DNA from: Corylus avellana | Lineage: Eukaryota; Streptophyta; Magnoliopsida; Fagales; Betulaceae | Assembly: GCF_901000735.1 (NCBI RefSeq) | Contig: NC_081547.1 | Coordinates: 9,840,193-9,904,192 of the forward strand | Length of the DNA stretch: 64,000 nucleotides | Direction of reading: 5' to 3' | Shown: piece by piece, positions 59,462 through 64,000 of the stretch | How the letters are laid out: each line of letters begins with the position of its first letter | Numbering within the stretch: the stretch's first letter is position 1 | Notes under the pieces: generated by a model | What the model was told of the DNA's origin: nothing | Database searches by the model: none | The model's input: the letters and a program-made list of their open reading frames with translations, nothing else | Translations under genes and position numbers: made by a program

Positions 59462-60812
59462 TGTTAGAAAATAGATTTAACAACACAATAATAATAATAA
59501 TATTTATTATTTTTCAGTACAATTTTTACAATTGTCTGAATAACTATACTAATTATTACAAGTTAAATAATTTATCTGTGATTCTAATTATTATTACAAA
59601 CTAATATTGTCTGTAAAAATAAAAATAAGAACAATAAATAATAATAATAACTTCAGCTCAATAATCTTCAGGATAAGTCAGACAAGCCTTGTATTTGTTC
59701 AAATGTCCCCTGTAATATCCAAGAGATGGATTTGGTGGACTGACCCTTTCACCCGTCCTCGGAGGAGTGAAGCGGTGCATGCCAGTAGGCCACGGGTCTC
59801 CAGGGTTCTACTCAATGGTCCTAACAATCTGTAAAGGATGTGGACCCCTTAGGCGCCTGTCAGATGAGATCTCCTCTGTAGCCAAATCTGGAACAGTGAA
59901 TGCAACCTCCTTGTGTTGACTTGGAGCCAACCAATAGGGTTGGATAAACCTCCTGTGCAAACTTTGATGGCTTTGATTAGAAGTCTCACCTCTTTCCCAA
60001 TTATTTCTAGAATTATAATGCTGAAAATTATTAAAATTATTGTAAATAGAACTTGTAGAATTGTAGCCCTTCGAATCAGCTTTCCAATGGTTTTTGAATG
60101 GACGAAATCGGGGCCGAAACGAGCCAGAACAGTCGAAATTGCTGAAATTCCCTGAACTGGCCGAGTCTGCTGAAAACAGGTTGCCTGAACCGGGTATGAT
60201 GAACCAGGGCTGGTGAAACCGAATTGCCTGAACCGCGGGTTGAAACGCAGGTTAAATCTTGGGTCGAATTTTGCATACGGGTGGAAAGGCTGGTTGGGCT
60301 TCAACAGGTCGGATTGTGATTCAACGGGTTAGGCTTCAGCGGGTCGAGCTTCGGCGGGTCGGGTTTTAGTGTTTACGGGTTTCTGATTTTTCTTTATTTG
60401 GGCTTGGGCTCGCAACACGGACTTTCGGGCCGTGTATTTCCACTTTGGGCCAGAGCGGAACGATTGGCGAAGTGGGTCGAGAGCAGTCTTTCGGGCATGC
60501 TCCAGAAGACGTGGAGCGGGTCTGTCGACTCGATCCGGTACTGAAACGGCGTCGTTCCAATTTACTGGAACGGCGTCGCCTAGATAACAGGTGCTGGAAG
60601 GTGCTGTTTGTGAAGGCCCAAAACGGCATCGTTCTAGATATCCAGAACGGCATCGTTTGAGAGAAAATGGAAATCAGTTACCTGAGGCTGTAGGACGATG
60701 TCGTTTGATGTAGGTGCTTCCTCACTTTGTGAAACGGTGTCGTCTGGGGTTGGGGAATTGACAGTTTTCCTCAACCCGTCGTCTTCTTCCTCCAGATGTC
60801 CTCTCTTTTTAT
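59462..60812 (-). other. Long, unusual leader between U3-like end and gag
   Basis: About 1.35 kb, GC-rich in its outer half. A frame without stops runs on the minus strand over about 59840-60245, ending ...PLQIVRTIE then TAG, rich in Asn/Phe/Arg/Ser and without an early ATG; it is not recognised. The outer part holds six AACGrCrTCGTT palindromes (60544-60744). It has no similarity to the R-U5 part of the other LTR. Confidence 0.5.
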
Positions 60813-60958
60813 ATAGTCCCAATACAACTCTTGGTCAAGAGTTACCACTCTTGACCTGCTACCTTCACTGAAAGTAATTTTACCTTCCTGTAAAATCTAC
60901 ATGATCTGGTATGGTGATGACCACACTAATAATAGTGTCATCATCCTGTACACCATCA
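60813..60958 (-). repeat. U3-like part of the 5' LTR
   Basis: Matches 55016-55161, including the inverted repeat GGTCAAGAGT/ACTCTTGACC and CACACTA/TAGTGTG. A TATA-like ACTATATAAAAAG lies at its inner end. Confidence 0.8.
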
Positions 60959-60963
60959 ATCCT

Positions 60964-62576
60964 CGATAAAAAAATCTCCTTATCTACAAAGTATTCTACT
61001 ATTAGTTGAGCCTCTAAGTCATAAATTCAAACCTAGCACCTGCAAACTCCAAATTTTCTGCATTATGCCAAAAAAACTGTTAGAAAGCTGTTGAATATCG
61101 ATACTCTTTAGACAGTTTGAGCAATGCTCGAATGTTACATTGTTCATTCATTTTCTAAACTCCCTACATCAAACTCCTAGTTCTAGGGGGTTTTCACACC
61201 ACAACTATAACATGTACGCACACACTGTAACACTCTAGTTCCATATTAATAAAATTAGTAGCTCACATAAAGAGTTGGTGGTTTAAAAAAGATGCTCATG
61301 GTTGATAAGTCTAACATTGTTTAATTATTATGTGAAATTAGACTTTATAAGTAATTCTATGAAAGCTTTAAATTGACTAAATCTTTTAAAGGTGATAGCG
61401 CAAATGTGACTAACACTTTCCTTGAATTATTACAAACAAACACACGCACACTCTCCACAATTAATAAAATATAATATAAACACAATATAAATGAATTACA
61501 TCAAGCAATAATGTGAGGGGTTACTCTAGTTGTCCGAATAGTATTCAAAATTCAAATCTTTGTCAGATCCGATGTGGATCTTCTAAACGATTATCGAATG
61601 GCTTTCCAATTTTTTCGTTGTATATTGTTCAGACAGTCTCTGAAACAAAACTTTTCTAAGTGCTTTCGAATATAATTTTCCTTCATTTTGGGACTTTGTG
61701 CCTAACTTACCCCCTTAATTATTATCTCTTATGCATTTATTAGGCATCCTTAATCCTAGCTGAGACTGGAGTACTACAATTATTTTATTAAGTCAGCCGA
61801 CATGAGAAAAATCTTGTCTCCGCAAAAAGGCTTCTTGCCTAGTTGTTCCTCATGAAATTTCCATTATTTGAGAGAGACTTTAACAAATAGGTCTTTATAG
61901 CGAATTCCATATGAGTGGAGTGGCCGTAGCTTTAATCCCTTTTAATGGTTTCTTCATTGTCTGCTTTCAAGTTCTAGCATTATGGGGGTGCAAAGCATCT
62001 AACTGCTTTTATGTATTGTATCAGTCAGAAGACAAGACATCATGTGCTTTAGACATGATGGTAAGATTTCTTGTAGCTATGGAATTGTTGGTCAAATAGA
62101 CCACCTAAATGTCATTTTTCTTCTTTTCAATAATTTCGAATTATTGTATAACTAGCTTCATATTATTGGCAATAATATGAATTTTTTAGCATTAACCTTG
62201 AATTTTTTTTTTTTTTTTTTAACGATGAATGATTTAAATGTTGATTGAGACTGTCACGTTAACATTGTGAAATAATTATACGACAAAAATATAATTTCTC
62301 ACTTCTTTCTTTAATTTATCTCAAATCTCTATCAATTTTTTCTGACCATCTAAAACAATCCATTGTATGCATGTTAGTAGTAGATATTCTAGATTTTATT
62401 AAAGCATCTATCCCAAGCCTTCAAAACAAAATAGATATTTTTTAAGGGAGTACAAGGTTGGGCCAAAGCCCAAAATGCAGAAAAAGAAAAAGAAAAACCA
62501 AAGAAGGCCCACCCATGATGACTAGGCCAAGAAATTGCTTTAGCCTATTAAACGAAACGAAAATAAATAAATAAAT
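60964..62576. other. Intergenic, no gene seen
   Basis: AT-rich. It contains one TRIM-family fragment (61228-61390). The frames at 61911-62099 and 62442-62825 show no family signature, and the second overlaps the real first exon of the small-protein gene on the other strand. Confidence 0.5.
61228..61390 (+). mobile_element. TRIM-family LTR fragment
   Basis: 'gtagctcacataaagagttggtgg...gataagtctaacattg...gtgaaattagactttataag' parallels 10650-10790 and the inverse of 13830-13965. Ends are not preserved. Confidence 0.5.
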
Positions 62577-62644
62577 AATTTGAGCTTGCATCCGAACCGT
62601 CCACATAATGTTACGGCCCATCAGATTCGGAGTCCCGACATAAA
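62577..62644. repeat. 68-bp segment shared with 39407-39474 (copy 2)
   Basis: Same sequence as copy 1 with about six substitutions and no indel. It lies 100-170 bp upstream of the small-protein ATG, so it is probably promoter sequence. It carries CGGCCCATC (site II complement). Confidence 0.85.
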
Positions 62645-62745
62645 GGGCAGAGATGCAACTGTAGTGGTCCAGTAAGTTGGAGAGAGAGAGACAGAGATCA
62701 CGCGCTGACTGAATCAGACCCACAAAATTTCTCATTGAAACTCCA

Positions 62746-63736
62746 ATGGCGGAGCCAAACCCAGAGCCAACAGTATCTCCAAAAGGTATATAAACATTTA
62801 GAATCTCAATTTTGTGCACTCCCATATGTATGTATATGTTCTTTTTAATTACAAATATTCATTGTATGTACTTGTTGCTTTTAATTTTGCGAGACTACAC
62901 TTTAAATCTATTTGAACAGTTGATCATAGGGATGGGCTTTGTGCAAATGAGTTCTATTTGCGATCCTATTCATTGAGAGTGCTTTGGGTTTTTTAATATG
63001 TTTAGTTTGTATCAATCTTAGCTCTGGCAATTGGGTTTTGTGTAAAACTGTTTACTTGCATGTATGACCCTTTTTAAGCAACTCTTTCATAATTGATCAG
63101 TTTTCTCTGGTTTCCTGTTGTTGGTTTTCTTTTTTTTTTTATTCAATGTTAGTTGAATTTGTATCCAAAAGATTTGTTAGTTAAATAGTTTGGCATCATG
63201 TTCTTCATTTGTTTCAATGAATAGTTTCTCTCCTAAGGGGAAAAACTGGGAAAATAAAAAAGAAGAGAAAGAATTCTGTGAATAGATATTTTCCTGAAGT
63301 CATCTAAGGAAACATCAAACATGGTAAATATATTTGCCCAAAGCTTCTTGCGGGTAGTGTCCATTGGGTAAATGGAGTTTTAAGTTTAGTGTTTCTATGC
63401 TGAGAATCTTATAGCAATTAAATTTCATGCATGTAACCTCTGGAGTTAAAAATAATTGAGTGTTATCCTTTTTCTCTTTGTTTTTTCCAAGACGAAAAAG
63501 ATGTCAAAGCACCGAATATAATTGAGAGAGCTAAGGAAGAGATTGATGCAATAACTCACACTGAAAAATCACCAGAGCATCACAAAGAAACGCATGGAAG
63601 GAGTGATGACATTGACGAGAACACCCCGATAGATGAAGTCAAGGGGCCGAGTGTGTTTGAACGAGTGAAGGAGGAGATTGAGGCCATTGTTGAAGCAATT
63701 CATCCAAAGAAAGAATCCAAAAGTCAAGAGCCTTAG
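62746..63736 (+). CDS. Small conserved plant protein of unknown function with an internal repeat
   Basis: Two exons, 62746-62785 and 63492-63736, join across a 706-bp intron (donor GTATAT, acceptor TTCCAAG) through a split Asp codon. The product is 94 residues, very acidic/basic mixed and without membrane segment or signal peptide. It contains two related motifs: APNIIERAKEEIDAITHTEK (about residues 20-39) and GPSVFERVKEEIEAIVEAIH (about 64-83). They are separated by a hydrophilic His/Asp-rich linker with THGRSDDIDENTPIDEVK. Both repeats could form amphipathic helices. I recall similar short uncharacterised proteins in other plants but cannot name a function. The start is the first ATG in a plausible leader context (CTCCAATGGCG). 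Confidence 0.85.
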
Positions 63737-64000
63737 AAGTTAGAGGGGTGGGTTAACTGAGCCTCTGTAATAAGAAGGTTTGAGAAATTTTTCTCTCGAT
63801 TTGGATCAGAAAAGAGGATTTAATATTGTATCATAACTGATGCTTAGTTTCTTTGCTTTGTACGTTTGTTGCAATTTTACCATCCAGATGATATCAATCG
63901 TGACTGAATTTTGTTCAGTTATTCCATTGTTCTCATTGACTACTGAAATTATTTATTTCCCTTTCTATCATAGTGGTAATTCTCTCAGTGGGGAGAAACC

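Larger units (their letters stand above)
54781..60958 (-). mobile_element. Ty1/copia retrotransposon with target duplication and asymmetric ends
   Basis: A full-length-sized element on the minus strand: gag, protease, integrase, reverse transcriptase and RNase H in copia order between 59461 and 55520. LTR start 'TGATGGTGTACAGG' is seen at 60958 and at 55161. ATCCT occurs directly outside both ends (54776-54780 and 60959-60963), a fitting 5-bp target duplication, although 'tcaat' also repeats and shifts the limits by a few bases. Numerous nonsense codons inactivate it. The two LTR-like ends match only for about 146 bp. Confidence 0.85.

Overview
The window is nuclear DNA from a flowering plant, most likely a woody eudicot (the species cannot be named from the sequence). 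This rests on intron-containing genes with GT/AG junctions, plant-only families (R2R3-MYB, IQD, IQM), an AT-rich background full of microsatellites, and typical plant transposons (Ty1/copia, TRIM, L1-type LINE, SINE, MULE/Tourist/hAT MITEs). There are two 100-N scaffold gaps. No bacterial, CRISPR or gene-cluster system is present.

Host genes: (1) the 3' exons of a mitochondrial-type bL34 ribosomal protein gene (+, 1660-2251); (2) a complete three-exon R2R3-MYB of the MYB26/MYB67 type (-, 5846-7046); (3) a five-exon IQD calmodulin-binding protein (-, 30195-32673); (4) an eight-exon IQM calmodulin-binding protein (-, 35394-38410); (5) a two-exon 94-residue plant protein of unknown function with an internal repeat (+, 62746-63736). 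IQD and IQM lie head-to-tail about 2.7 kb apart. Both families bind calmodulin, but nothing in the sequence shows joint action.

Layout: 1-565 LINE tail; 1.7-2.3 kb bL34m; 2.3-5.8 kb repeats; 5.8-7.4 kb MYB; 8.4-18.0 kb MITEs and miniature LTR elements; gap; 18.1-25.9 kb a near-identical second copy of 10.2-18.0 kb; 25.9-29.0 kb satellite-like and LTR-like DNA; 29.3-29.8 kb MITEs; 30.2-38.9 kb IQD, a retroposon with target-site duplication, and IQM; 39.4-40.9 kb nested elements; 41.2-45.1 kb a block repeated at 47.5-51.4 kb across the second gap; 51.4-54.7 kb a broken copia element (+); 54.8-61.0 kb a second broken copia element (-); 62.7-63.7 kb the small-protein gene.

The two large repeats each start right after a 100-N gap and differ only by scattered SNPs, small indels and microsatellite lengths. 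The simplest reading is that overlapping or allelic contigs were left unmerged, so they should not be read as biological duplications without checking. The most interesting biological signals are a ~70-bp segment shared by the 5' flanks of the unrelated MYB and IQD genes, a second 68-bp segment shared by two other gene flanks, a copia element whose two ends match only in part of the LTR, a three-level nest of elements, and a ~1.1-kb retroposon with a perfect 17-bp target duplication. I did not find a convincing new multi-gene system.
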